A stretch of 64,000 nucleotides of DNA from assembly GCF_035918235.1 (NCBI RefSeq), contig NZ_CP109485.1:6735001-6799000 (forward strand). The letters run 5' to 3'. The notes beneath the pieces were generated by a model that had not been told where the DNA came from, searched no databases, and was given only the letters and a program-made list of their open reading frames with translations. Shown piece by piece: positions 56,943 through 64,000 of the stretch. The number at the start of each line of letters is the position of its first letter. The stretch's first letter is position 1. Source of the stretch: Streptomyces sp. NBC_01445. Lineage in GTDB: Bacteria > Actinomycetota > Actinomycetes > Streptomycetales > Streptomycetaceae. The position numbers were made by a program, and so were the translations under genes.

Positions 56943-57274
56943 GGCTGAATGCTCGTACGGATCACCTCACGGTCCGTGCCTGCATCGCGGTGATCTCGGG
57001 CGCACCCCCGGCATGTCGCGCTTCGTCGAAGACGTGCCGAGGTATGCCCGGTTCCTCGGGCTCGATCGAGCCCTCCAAGTCGCGTCGGCTGTCGTCGGTC
57101 ATGCTGCACATTCCGTATACGGACGGGGGTATACGAAACGGCGTCATGGCCGACCAGCCGAGAATCGCAATGGGTGGGATGCCGGCCGTGCGGGCTGAGC
57201 ATTCGCCAGGCGGCGGACTGTCTTGCTCCGTCGATCCGTGACGTCGAATCCGCCCCTTCGGACTTGAGGGATGC
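56943..57274. promoter_or_regulatory. Non-coding region before the SLATT-like gene
   Basis: 332 bp without a supportable gene. It holds the palindrome CCGTATACGG (57113-57122) and a second GTATAC 15 bp further, with CGAAACGG, a possible promoter/operator about 155 bp before the gene. Confidence 0.35.
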
Positions 57275-58159
57275 ATGAAAATGCCGCAGAGATCGCTCAC
57301 GAAAACGAAGACAACGGCCGCCGCTGCAATCTCGCAAAGACTTGAAGAGACCATCGAAAGCTCCGAGTACTGGGCAAGAAGGATGCCGCGCGAGGCCGTC
57401 CGCCTGGTACGCAAGGAGCGCCTCTACGGCGTCGCCGCAGGAGGGGTCAGCCTCCTCACCGGCCTTCTGGCCTGGCCTGTGGTGGCCGAGTCCTCCGCGC
57501 TCACGGCGCAGGTTCTCATCTCCGGGCTGTCGGGCCTGGCGGCGCTGGCCATTGCCGCCCCCTACGCGAGCGGCCTGACTGATCGCGGCGAGGACTCCGT
57601 CAAGCTGGGCAGCGCGTACGGGGAAATGCATCGCGAACTCCTGCGTGGCAGAGAGCAGATCGCCGCGGGATCCGCGGAAACTACGTCTCAACTGCCTGGA
57701 TTCTACCAACAGTTCGACTACATCGAGGAACGCAGAGACTCCCTCGGAATTCGGCCCATTCCCTCAAGGGTGAGCGCGTCCGGTGTTCCGCTGGCCGGCG
57801 AGGTCGGGCAGCGAGAGCGGGCCGTTCAGATCGCACCGAGAAGGTGCTCGAAGAGATCGGCACCGGAGACGCCGGTGGGTAGCGGTCGTACAGTGGTCGT
57901 GGATCAGGATGCGGTCGCCACGCTCATTTATCTCGTGGCGAATCAGTTGGCGTCGCAGAATCACCTTCAGCCACATATCTGCGAGCAGAGTTCGACGGGG
58001 CGTCTCGAACAGCATTGGCAGCCCGCCTTGCCGTTCGACTCCTCACGAAGTGAGGACCCGGGAAGGCGTGAGGAAAACCGCCTCACGGCAACGTCTCAAG
58101 CGCTTCTCTCGAAGCTGTCCGGTCCGGCGGGGCCACTGCGACGATTCAGCCGTTCATGA
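57275..58159 (+). CDS. SLATT-like two-TM protein, C-terminal part doubtful
   Basis: The first 160 residues fit the SLATT layout (SMODS/SLOG-associated two-TM effector domain): an amphipathic basic lead helix (SEYWARRMPREAVRLVRKERL), TM1 at about 51-71, TM2 at about 78-97, then the polar segment GSAYGEMHRELLRGREQI. SLATT proteins are predicted pore-forming effectors in nucleotide-signalling conflict systems. From residue about 160 to the TGA the frame has no recognisable content; an alternative frame with good codon use (RTEKVLEEIGTGDAGG, TAG at 57880-57882) runs beside it, so a frameshift or decay is possible. GAGGG precedes the ATG by 6 nt. No partner gene (CD-NTase, SLOG, reverse transcriptase) is nearby. 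Confidence 0.5.
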   Translation: MKMPQRSLTKTKTTAAAAISQRLEETIESSEYWARRMPREAVRLVRKERLYGVAAGGVSLLTGLLAWPVVAESSALTAQVLISGLSGLAALAIAAPYASGLTDRGEDSVKLGSAYGEMHRELLRGREQIAAGSAETTSQLPGFYQQFDYIEERRDSLGIRPIPSRVSASGVPLAGEVGQRERAVQIAPRRCSKRSAPETPVGSGRTVVVDQDAVATLIYLVANQLASQNHLQPHICEQSSTGRLEQHWQPALPFDSSRSEDPGRREENRLTATSQALLSKLSGPAGPLRRFSRS

Positions 58160-58599
58160 CGGCGTGTCCGGGCACGAACGGCGAGTGGTGTCGATGCCCG
58201 CACGCTGCCGGCTACTGAGGGCCCATCACCGGACCAGGCCCCGAAGACGTCAGCCGATCGGCTGAGCGGAAGTGCCCGGCGAGCCCTTGCGTCCGTCACA
58301 CGCAGGGGCTCGGCCCGGCTGAACCGAGCGGCGCGAGCGGCCTGGCGAGCCACCCGGTGACGAGGCGGTCCCGGGGGCTGTGTCCGTAGGTGAACTCGCG
58401 TGGTGCACAAGGTACTTGGCGGCCTGCGGCCGGGACGGCCGGACGCCGCCGCAGTCCGCCAGGCCCCGGACAGGCCGTTCCCGACACCGGTCGCGGCGCG
58501 GCCTCGCGGCACTGTTGATGTGTCCAGTCACGCGAACAGCGCAACGTTCCCACCGGAGCTCACCCGCGGGATCGGCCGGCCTGTAGCACCGTTCGCCGT
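58160..58599. other. Intergenic, no gene supported
   Basis: 440 bp; frames on both strands are short, Arg/Pro-rich and unrecognised. Possibly decayed sequence. I see no repeat or promoter of note. Confidence 0.5.
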
Positions 58600-58866
58600 A
58601 TGGACTCCACTCCGATAGTCGTGCACCCGCCCGCCCCCACCGGGGGCCGACGGGTAGCAATCCAGGGGCACGTCGCCGGGATCGTCCGGAGTGATGCCGA
58701 CCTCGTCGAACTCCTCTGTCAGGCCGGCGTGACAGTTCACAGCGCTCTCCTCGACGACGAGGCATGGGTGAAGTGGCGGGGAGGGCGAGCCCACCACTAC
58801 GCGTCCACGGTGAACATCGTGGACGCGCCAAGGGCAAGCGAGTCTCCACAGCCTCCTCAGTCATGA
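58600..58866 (+). CDS. Small conserved hypothetical protein
   Basis: An 88-residue protein with the pattern STPIVVHPPAPTGGRRVAIQGHVAGIVRSDADLVELLCQAG and VKWRGGRAHHY, which I recognise as a frequent Streptomyces small family of unknown function (typical: VVHPPSPTGGRRV and WRGG). No clear ribosome binding site before the ATG. It lies alone in the gene-poor stretch; the last 15 residues are low-complexity. Confidence 0.7.
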   Translation: MDSTPIVVHPPAPTGGRRVAIQGHVAGIVRSDADLVELLCQAGVTVHSALLDDEAWVKWRGGRAHHYASTVNIVDAPRASESPQPPQS

Positions 58867-59086
58867 CGCTCCGCGCGTGCGGACATGAGCCGCCCCATGC
58901 CGGCGATCGGAGGCTCCCGATCGTCCGCCCGGGCCGGCCTTCGCCGCCGAGCTGATCGGCGCCGGTCGCGCGCACCCTGCTGATGGGTGTGGTGGCGCTG
59001 GTCCTGTGCGTGGGTCCCGGACTGCTTGATGATCTGTTGCCACCCGGCCGGTCCGATGCTCGTGCGTCGCGACGCATCCGTGAAAT

Positions 59087-59149
59087 GCCCGAGCCCGCCC
59101 GCCTGCGCACCGGCCTTGGGGCTCGGTGCGCAGGCGGGCGGGCTCGGGC
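59087..59149. terminator. Very strong hairpin behind mbl
   Basis: A perfect 26-bp inverted repeat (left arm 59087-59112, right arm 59124-59149) with an 11-nt loop; arms start GCCCGAGCCCGCCCGC. It stands 58 bp behind the end of the mbl gene on the minus strand, where ATTTC follows. No T-run, but the stem is long enough to stop RNA polymerase or to protect the mRNA 3' end. Confidence 0.8.
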
Positions 59150-59206
59150 CCGCCACACGCGACATCGAAGGACGTCCCCGCGCCGCGTCGAACCCGGTCG
59201 CCGGAA

Positions 59207-60244
59207 TCAGCCGGCCACCGGGGTGAGGGTGAGGGGCTGGACCTTGCCCTCCAGCATCGCGCCGAGGCCGAGGACCGCGCAGACGTCGGGGCGTTCGGCG
59301 ATATGGACCGGTACGCCCGTGGCGTCGCGCAGCATCTGGTCGAAACCGGGCAGCAGCGCGCTGCCGCCGACCATCATGATGCCGCGGTCGGCGAGGTCGG
59401 CCACCAGGTCGGGCGGGCAGTCCCGCAGGACCTTGCCGATGCCGTCGAGGACGGCGGTCAGCGGGGTGTGGATCGCGTGGCGCACGGCCGCCGTGTCGAC
59501 CACCACCGAGCGGGCCAGGCCCGTCGCCACGTCCCGGCCGTGGATCTCCGTCGACTCCGGGCCGTACGGGGTGAGGCCATTGCCGCTGAGGGCGATCTGC
59601 AGGGGACGTACGGACTGGGACGGGAGCATCAGTTCGTGGTGCTGGCGCAGGTGCTGGACCACCGCGTGGTCGATGGCGTCGCCGCCGACCGGGATGCGCT
59701 CGGCGGTCACGATCGAGCCCAGCGACAGGACGGCGATCTGTGTCGTGGCCGCGCCGCACACGATGATCATCGTGCCTTCGGGGCGCTCCACGGGCAGGTT
59801 GCAGCCGACGGCGGCGGCGATGAGGGTGTCGACGAGTTCGACGCGGCGCGCTCCGAGCCCGACCAGGGTCTCGACGGCGGCGCGCTGTGCGAGCGGGTCG
59901 GCGTCGTGCGGGGTGCAGGCGGCGGCGCGCAGCCGGGGCTTGCGGCGCAGTGCGCGGCGCAGCTTCTCGCCGATGAGGTGGCGCAGCATGCGCTGGGCCA
60001 TGTCGATGTCGATGACAGTGCCGCCGGAGACGGGGCGCATGACGCGGATGTAGTCGGGGGTGCGGCCCGTCATCTTCTCGGCGAGCTCACCGACCGCGAT
60101 CAGGGCGCCGGTGCGGGTGTTGACGGCGGCGGCGCTCGGCTCGTCGACGACGAGGCCCGCGCCCTTCACGTACACCCGGGTCCGCGCGGCCCCCAGGTCG
60201 ACGGCGAGATGGCAGCGGCGCAACTGCTCCAGACTGACGGTCAT
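59207..60244 (-). CDS. mbl: MreB-like cell-shape protein (Mbl type)
   Basis: A 345-residue actin-fold protein. Phosphate loop CHLAVDLGAARTRVYVKG, GGTVIDIDMAQRMLRHLI, VDTLIAAAVGCNLPVERPEGTMIIVCGAATTQIAVLSLG (connect and phosphate 2) and GGSALLPGFDQML (adenosine motif). It fits the shorter, divergent Streptomyces Mbl rather than MreB, and acts in spore-wall synthesis with MreB. The ATG at 60244 follows GGAGGAT by 5 nt. No mreCD genes are adjacent, as expected for mbl. Divergent from the MFS gene. Confidence 0.88.
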   Translation of the reverse strand: MTVSLEQLRRCHLAVDLGAARTRVYVKGAGLVVDEPSAAAVNTRTGALIAVGELAEKMTGRTPDYIRVMRPVSGGTVIDIDMAQRMLRHLIGEKLRRALRRKPRLRAAACTPHDADPLAQRAAVETLVGLGARRVELVDTLIAAAVGCNLPVERPEGTMIIVCGAATTQIAVLSLGSIVTAERIPVGGDAIDHAVVQHLRQHHELMLPSQSVRPLQIALSGNGLTPYGPESTEIHGRDVATGLARSVVVDTAAVRHAIHTPLTAVLDGIGKVLRDCPPDLVADLADRGIMMVGGSALLPGFDQMLRDATGVPVHIAERPDVCAVLGLGAMLEGKVQPLTLTPVAG

Positions 60245-60396
60245 GGCAGATCCTCCCGAGAGCGCAGACCGTGACGGGTCGTCAAATAACGGCCCTCCTG
60301 AAATCCTGCGGCGGGGTGGCGCCGGGCGCGCGCTGGAATGAGCCGGGCGGGGTTCCGCCGGACGGGTGGTCTTGCCGGGCGTTGTTAGCATCCCGT

Positions 60397-61728
60397 GTGA
60401 CCAGCACCCCGTCCTCGCCGGACCAGGCAGACGCCTCCGAGACCCCTGCGATATCAGCTCCGGCACCGGTGAAGGGCCCCGCGCCGGGTGGTCGTCGCCG
60501 GATTCTCGCCGATCTCACCCCGTTGCGTATCTCCGTCGACTACCGGCGCCTGTGGGTCGGCAACACGGTGTCCTGGACGGGCCAGGCGATGACCGCGCTC
60601 GCGGTGTCCCTCCAGGTGTACGACATCACGCACTCCAGCTTCTCCGTGGGCCTGGTCGGCCTGTTCTCGCTGGTCCCGCTGGTCGTCTTCGGCCTCTACG
60701 GGGGTGCCATCGCGGACACGATGGACCGGCGCAAGCTCGGCTTGTACAGCGCGACCGGCTCGTGCGCGCTGTCCGTGGCACTGGCCGTCGCGGCGCTCGC
60801 CGGCTACCACCGCGTCTGGCTGCTCTACGCGGTCGTGGCCCTCCAGGCGATGTGCGGGGCGCTCAACTCCCCGGCGCGCACCTCGATGATCCCGCGCCTC
60901 CTGCCGCCCGAGCACCTGCCGGCGGCGAACGCGCTCAACTCCATGACGGGCACAGCCGGCGGCCTCATCGGCCCCATGCTGGGCGGCGTCGTGGTCGGCC
61001 TGTGGGGCTACCAGACGGCGTATCTGATCGACGCGGTCGCCTTCTCGGCGGCGCTGTACGCGATGTGGCGGCTGCCGGCGATGCTGCCGGACGCGCCGGA
61101 TGGCGAACGGCGGGGGCGCGCCTCGGTCATGGACGGCCTCCGCTTCCTGGCGGGCCGCCCCAACCTGCGCATGACCTTCTTCTCCGACATGTGCGCGATG
61201 GTGCTCGCGAGCCCGCGGGCGCTGTACCCGGCCGTCGCGCTGCTCTGGTACGGCGGCGACGCGCGGACGACCGGCCTGCTCGTCGCCGCTCCCGCGGTGG
61301 GCGCGCTGCTGGGCGGGGTGTTCTCCGGCTGGCTGGGCCGCGTGCACCGGCACGGCCTGGCGATCATCCTCGCCGTGTGCGCGTGGGGCCTCGCGATCGC
61401 CGTCTTCGGCCTGACCAGAAACCTCTGGCTCGGCCTCGTCTTCCTCGCCCTCGCCGGCTGCGCGGACACGATCTCGATGGTGTTCCGCGGCACGATGCTC
61501 CAGGTCGCGGCCCCCGACGAGATGCGGGGCCGCCTCCAGGGCGTCTTCATCGTGGTGGTGGCGGGAGGCCCCCGCCTGGGCGACTTCCTCGCGGGCACGG
61601 TCGCCGACCTGTCGTCCCCGACGGTGGCCATCACGGGCGGCGGCCTGGCCTGCGTAGTGGCGGTACTGCTGCTGGCGCTGAGGTCGCAGAGGTTCCTGCG
61701 GTACGACGGGCGGGAGCCGGAGGCGTGA
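60397..61728 (+). CDS. MFS exporter, EntS-like 12-TM type
   Basis: A 443-residue major facilitator of the MFS_3 / enterobactin-exporter group. A hydrophilic Ser/Pro lead of about 40 residues precedes TM1 (WVGNTVSWTGQAMTALAVSLQVYDIT), then GAIADTMDRRKLG, PARTSMIPRLLPPEHLPAANAL and the C-terminal MLQVAAPDEMRGRLQGVF. GTG start at 60397 with TAGCAT 5 nt upstream and no ribosome binding site: likely leaderless. No siderophore cluster is near, so the substrate is open. Confidence 0.88.
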   Translation: MTSTPSSPDQADASETPAISAPAPVKGPAPGGRRRILADLTPLRISVDYRRLWVGNTVSWTGQAMTALAVSLQVYDITHSSFSVGLVGLFSLVPLVVFGLYGGAIADTMDRRKLGLYSATGSCALSVALAVAALAGYHRVWLLYAVVALQAMCGALNSPARTSMIPRLLPPEHLPAANALNSMTGTAGGLIGPMLGGVVVGLWGYQTAYLIDAVAFSAALYAMWRLPAMLPDAPDGERRGRASVMDGLRFLAGRPNLRMTFFSDMCAMVLASPRALYPAVALLWYGGDARTTGLLVAAPAVGALLGGVFSGWLGRVHRHGLAIILAVCAWGLAIAVFGLTRNLWLGLVFLALAGCADTISMVFRGTMLQVAAPDEMRGRLQGVFIVVVAGGPRLGDFLAGTVADLSSPTVAITGGGLACVVAVLLLALRSQRFLRYDGREPEA

Positions 61729-61741
61729 CCGATCGGCGCCT

Positions 61742-64000
61742 TCATCGGCGTAAGGCGTCGACGATCTCGGTGAGGTTCCGCACCGTGTGGTGGGCGCCCG
61801 CGGCTCTCAGGCGGTCGTGAGTGCGGGGGGTGGGGGTATGGGCGATGAAGGGGAGGCCGATGGTCTGGGCCGCCGCCAGTTCCGTGGGGGTCGAGCCGAT
61901 GAGTACGGCGTGCGGGGTGGGGGAGCCCGGTTGGTGCAGGGCGCGGTGCAGGGCGTCGGGGTTCGGCATCAGGTGGGTGGCGTTGTCGGTGCGGCCGTGC
62001 ACGCCCGCCCGTACCGTCAGCGAACGGCTCTCCAAATAGGACCGGACGACGAGCCCGGACACGTCCGAGACGACGGCCACCGGGCGGCCCGTCGAGTTCA
62101 GGGTGCGCAGCAGGAGGTCGGACTCGCGGACCGGGCGCGCGGAGCGCAGGGCTCGTAGTTCGATCTGGTCGAGGCGTTCGAGCAGGGGTCCGGCCAGGCG
62201 CGGGTGGCGGGCGAAGGTGCGCAGCACGTCGAGGGGGTGGACGCCCTCCTCCCTGTGCGTGACGTTCGCCAGCAGCGCCGTGCCGTTGAGCGCCTCTTCC
62301 GGGTCGCGGAGTTCGGTGATCAGGGCGGTGAGTTCACTGGCGGCGTTGCGGGCGGTGCGGTCCGTGTAGAGGCGGACCAGCAGGCCGTCGAAGCCAAGCA
62401 GGAACTTCTCGGCCCCGGACAGTACGTCGTCGGTGGTGCGGGAGCGTGGCGTGTGTGGGGGCCGCGTGGTCCCCCAGGGGGCCTCGTCGCTTCCGGGGAG
62501 GGGGACGGCCGGTTCGGTGGCTGTCGTGGTGTCGTCCGGTTCCGTGGCTGCCGTTGCCTCCGTGGTGTCCCCGGTCAGCCGGCGTTCGAACGCCTCGGCC
62601 GCGTCCGCGCCCTCTATGGCCCGGACCGTCTCGACCAGGGCGAGTTCGCCGGTCGGCACGCTCAGTGCCGAACCGGCCAGGGTGGCCGCGTCCTCGCGCG
62701 GGCCGGGGCCTCGCAGGTCGACGGGCTGATGGAGGTGTGTGGCCAGGACCGAGGCGAACTCCCTCCGGCTTTCCGGGTCTTGCAGCCGGTCCAGGGTGTT
62801 CAGCGCCGTCGTCAGGCGGTGCAGCCGGTCGAGGCTCATGGCCGTGAGCATCCGGTACCAGTACGCGGGCGGGTCCCCGCCCATGGCGCGCAGGCCGAGC
62901 GCGGACACCGTGTACGGGTCGACGAGTTCGGGGGAGACGGTGACGCTGGACGCCGCCGAGTGCGCGGCGAGTTGGGCGTGGAGGGACTCGCGTGCCGTGC
63001 GGTGGGCGGGGCCCGCCGGCCAGAAGACCACAGTGACGTGCACTCCGGCGGGGAGCCCTGCGACGCGTACGGGGGCGGGTACGTCGGAGAGAGCGGCGGG
63101 GAGTTGGGTCACCGTCGACTCCAGCAGGTGCTGTGCGGCCTCCCCTGTCCTGACCGTGACCTCGTAGCCGCCTGGGATGCGCCGCATGCCATGGTTGACG
63201 CCGGCCGACTCGGTCAACTGGGAGACGATCTGAGCGAGGTCGACCTGCGAGTCGCCCGCCACCTCGAAGGTGACCGAGGTGTGGGCCCCGGACCGCGAGG
63301 CCTCCGCGCCGCGTGCCGCCAGGAGGTCCCGGTGGAGTTCGGCCAGTTCCGGGCCGGTCCGTCCGCCCGCCGCCTCGTACTCCTCGTACGCCCCGACGGC
63401 TTCCTCGATGCGGCCCTGGCGCTGCAGGGCGATCATCTGGAGGCGGCGGAAGTCCTCGCGGGACGGGTACGCGCGGATGAGGGCCGCGAGGTCCGTGGCG
63501 GCGCGCTCGAAGTCGCCCAGGTCCAGGTCGAGTTCGGCGCGGGTGCACCGGAGTGTGAGGTGGCGTTGGATGAGGCGGGTGCGGGCTCTCTGGGCGGCCG
63601 GGCCGCGGACTCCGTCCAGGGGGGTGCCCCGCCACAGCGAGAGGGCGGCGGCGATGTGGTCGCGGGCCGTGCGCAGGTTGCCCACGGCGCGTTCGACCTC
63701 GGCGTCGGCGACCAGGCCCTCGCACTGGTCGACGTCGACGGTGTCGGTGCTGGTGTGCAGGGCGTAGCCGTCGGGGAGCGTGGGGAGGACGCCGGGGCCG
63801 AGCGTCTTGCGCAGGCGGGAGGCGCACGTGCCGAGGAGGGCGTCGGCACGATCCGGGCGTCCGCCGGGGGCCCACATGCCTTCCATCAGTTCGGCACGGG
63901 TGACGGTGTTGCCGCGCCGGACCAGCAGCATGCCGAGCATGGACTGGAGTGCGGGGGCGGACGGGGTGACGGGCGTGCCGCCGCGCGTGACGGTCAGGGG
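61742..64000 (-). CDS. BTAD/SARP-like regulator fused to a degenerate HAD-like domain (5' end outside)
   Basis: The frame is open through the window edge; at least 752 residues are visible. N-terminal visible part: winged-helix OmpR-type half (ALQSMLGMLLVRRGNTVTRAELMEGMW, RADALLGTCASRLRKTLG) and BTAD helical repeats (LWRGTPLDGVRGPAAQRARTRLIQRHL to EDFRRLQMIALQRQGRIEEAVGAYEEYE). A middle beta-rich region and a Thr/Pro/Glu linker follow. The C-terminal 220 residues resemble a HAD hydrolase (KFLLGFDGLLVRLYTD, VAVVSDVSGLVVRSYLE, AVLIGSTPTELAAAQTIGLPFIA), but the nucleophile Asp is Gly and other catalytic residues are changed. Its neighbour mbl is not obviously related. Confidence 0.85.
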   Translation of the reverse strand, partial: PLTVTRGGTPVTPSAPALQSMLGMLLVRRGNTVTRAELMEGMWAPGGRPDRADALLGTCASRLRKTLGPGVLPTLPDGYALHTSTDTVDVDQCEGLVADAEVERAVGNLRTARDHIAAALSLWRGTPLDGVRGPAAQRARTRLIQRHLTLRCTRAELDLDLGDFERAATDLAALIRAYPSREDFRRLQMIALQRQGRIEEAVGAYEEYEAAGGRTGPELAELHRDLLAARGAEASRSGAHTSVTFEVAGDSQVDLAQIVSQLTESAGVNHGMRRIPGGYEVTVRTGEAAQHLLESTVTQLPAALSDVPAPVRVAGLPAGVHVTVVFWPAGPAHRTARESLHAQLAAHSAASSVTVSPELVDPYTVSALGLRAMGGDPPAYWYRMLTAMSLDRLHRLTTALNTLDRLQDPESRREFASVLATHLHQPVDLRGPGPREDAATLAGSALSVPTGELALVETVRAIEGADAAEAFERRLTGDTTEATAATEPDDTTTATEPAVPLPGSDEAPWGTTRPPHTPRSRTTDDVLSGAEKFLLGFDGLLVRLYTDRTARNAASELTALITELRDPEEALNGTALLANVTHREEGVHPLDVLRTFARHPRLAGPLLERLDQIELRALRSARPVRESDLLLRTLNSTGRPVAVVSDVSGLVVRSYLESRSLTVRAGVHGRTDNATHLMPNPDALHRALHQPGSPTPHAVLIGSTPTELAAAQTIGLPFIAHTPTPRTHDRLRAAGAHHTVRNLTEIVDALRR

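Noticed and set aside
57764..58015. Possible transposase fragment on the minus strand
   Set aside because: The translated sequence has no DDE or HTH signature; likely shadow or decayed DNA.
55345..59206. Integrated element attached at the CAT tRNA
   Set aside because: No integrase, no Rep or Tra genes, and no direct repeat of the tRNA 3' end could be found downstream.

Overview
The window is from the chromosome of a Streptomyces or very close actinomycete. The evidence is the high G+C content with G/C at most third codon positions, an rRNA operon spacer without tRNAs, a nitrite/nitrate assimilation set, an HrdA-type sigma factor beside dnaG, an MreB-like (Mbl) gene, a class F sortase and carbohydrate ABC transporters without an ATPase. 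From memory, not from a search, the gene order resembles the S. coelicolor SCO2494-SCO2450 region (ppdK, nirBD, nasA, dnaG, hrdA, mbl).

Layout. 1-3619: end of an rRNA operon (spacer, 23S, 5S, strong terminator). 3.7-11.5 kb: TetR/aldo-keto reductase pair, VOC protein, two 14-TM MFS exporters around an XRE/MmyB-type regulator, and a tRNA-dihydrouridine synthase. 11.6-16.5 kb: two-gene glycoside hydrolase operon divergent from a ROK regulator. 16.5-27.1 kb: pyruvate phosphate dikinase with an unusual promoter region, a Tat-exported GH20 hexosaminidase behind a DasR-like site, an SDR, a small membrane protein and a sugar ABC importer operon. 27.1-28.7 kb: SDR and TetR pair with shared operator-like sites. 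28.7-32.9 kb: nirBD operon with an extra FAD reductase and a GlnR-like box; nasA (38-40 kb) and a CbiX/SirB-type chelatase (41.4 kb) complete nitrate reduction and siroheme supply. Between them lie a class F sortase with a possible substrate, a SoxR-box FMN reductase, an M4 protease, CutA and DoxX. 42.3-49 kb: dgt, a decayed ArsR-like regulator, an FAD reductase, dnaG and hrdA. 49-54.9 kb: repeats, a heterodimeric ABC exporter, an FGGY kinase and a YtxH protein. 55-59 kb: three tRNAs followed by a gene-poor accessory stretch with a secreted glycine-rich protein, a SLATT-like two-TM protein and a small conserved gene. 59-64 kb: mbl, an MFS exporter and the 3' part of a BTAD/SARP-like regulator fused to a HAD-like domain whose catalytic residues are lost.

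I saw no complete new defence system, biosynthetic cluster, prophage or CRISPR array. The most interesting signals are the regulator with the degenerate HAD domain, the three CTCA-NN-TGAG dyads before ppdK, a repeat element inserted in frame inside dgt, the orphan SLATT-like gene in the tRNA-adjacent region, and two families of intergenic tandem repeats.
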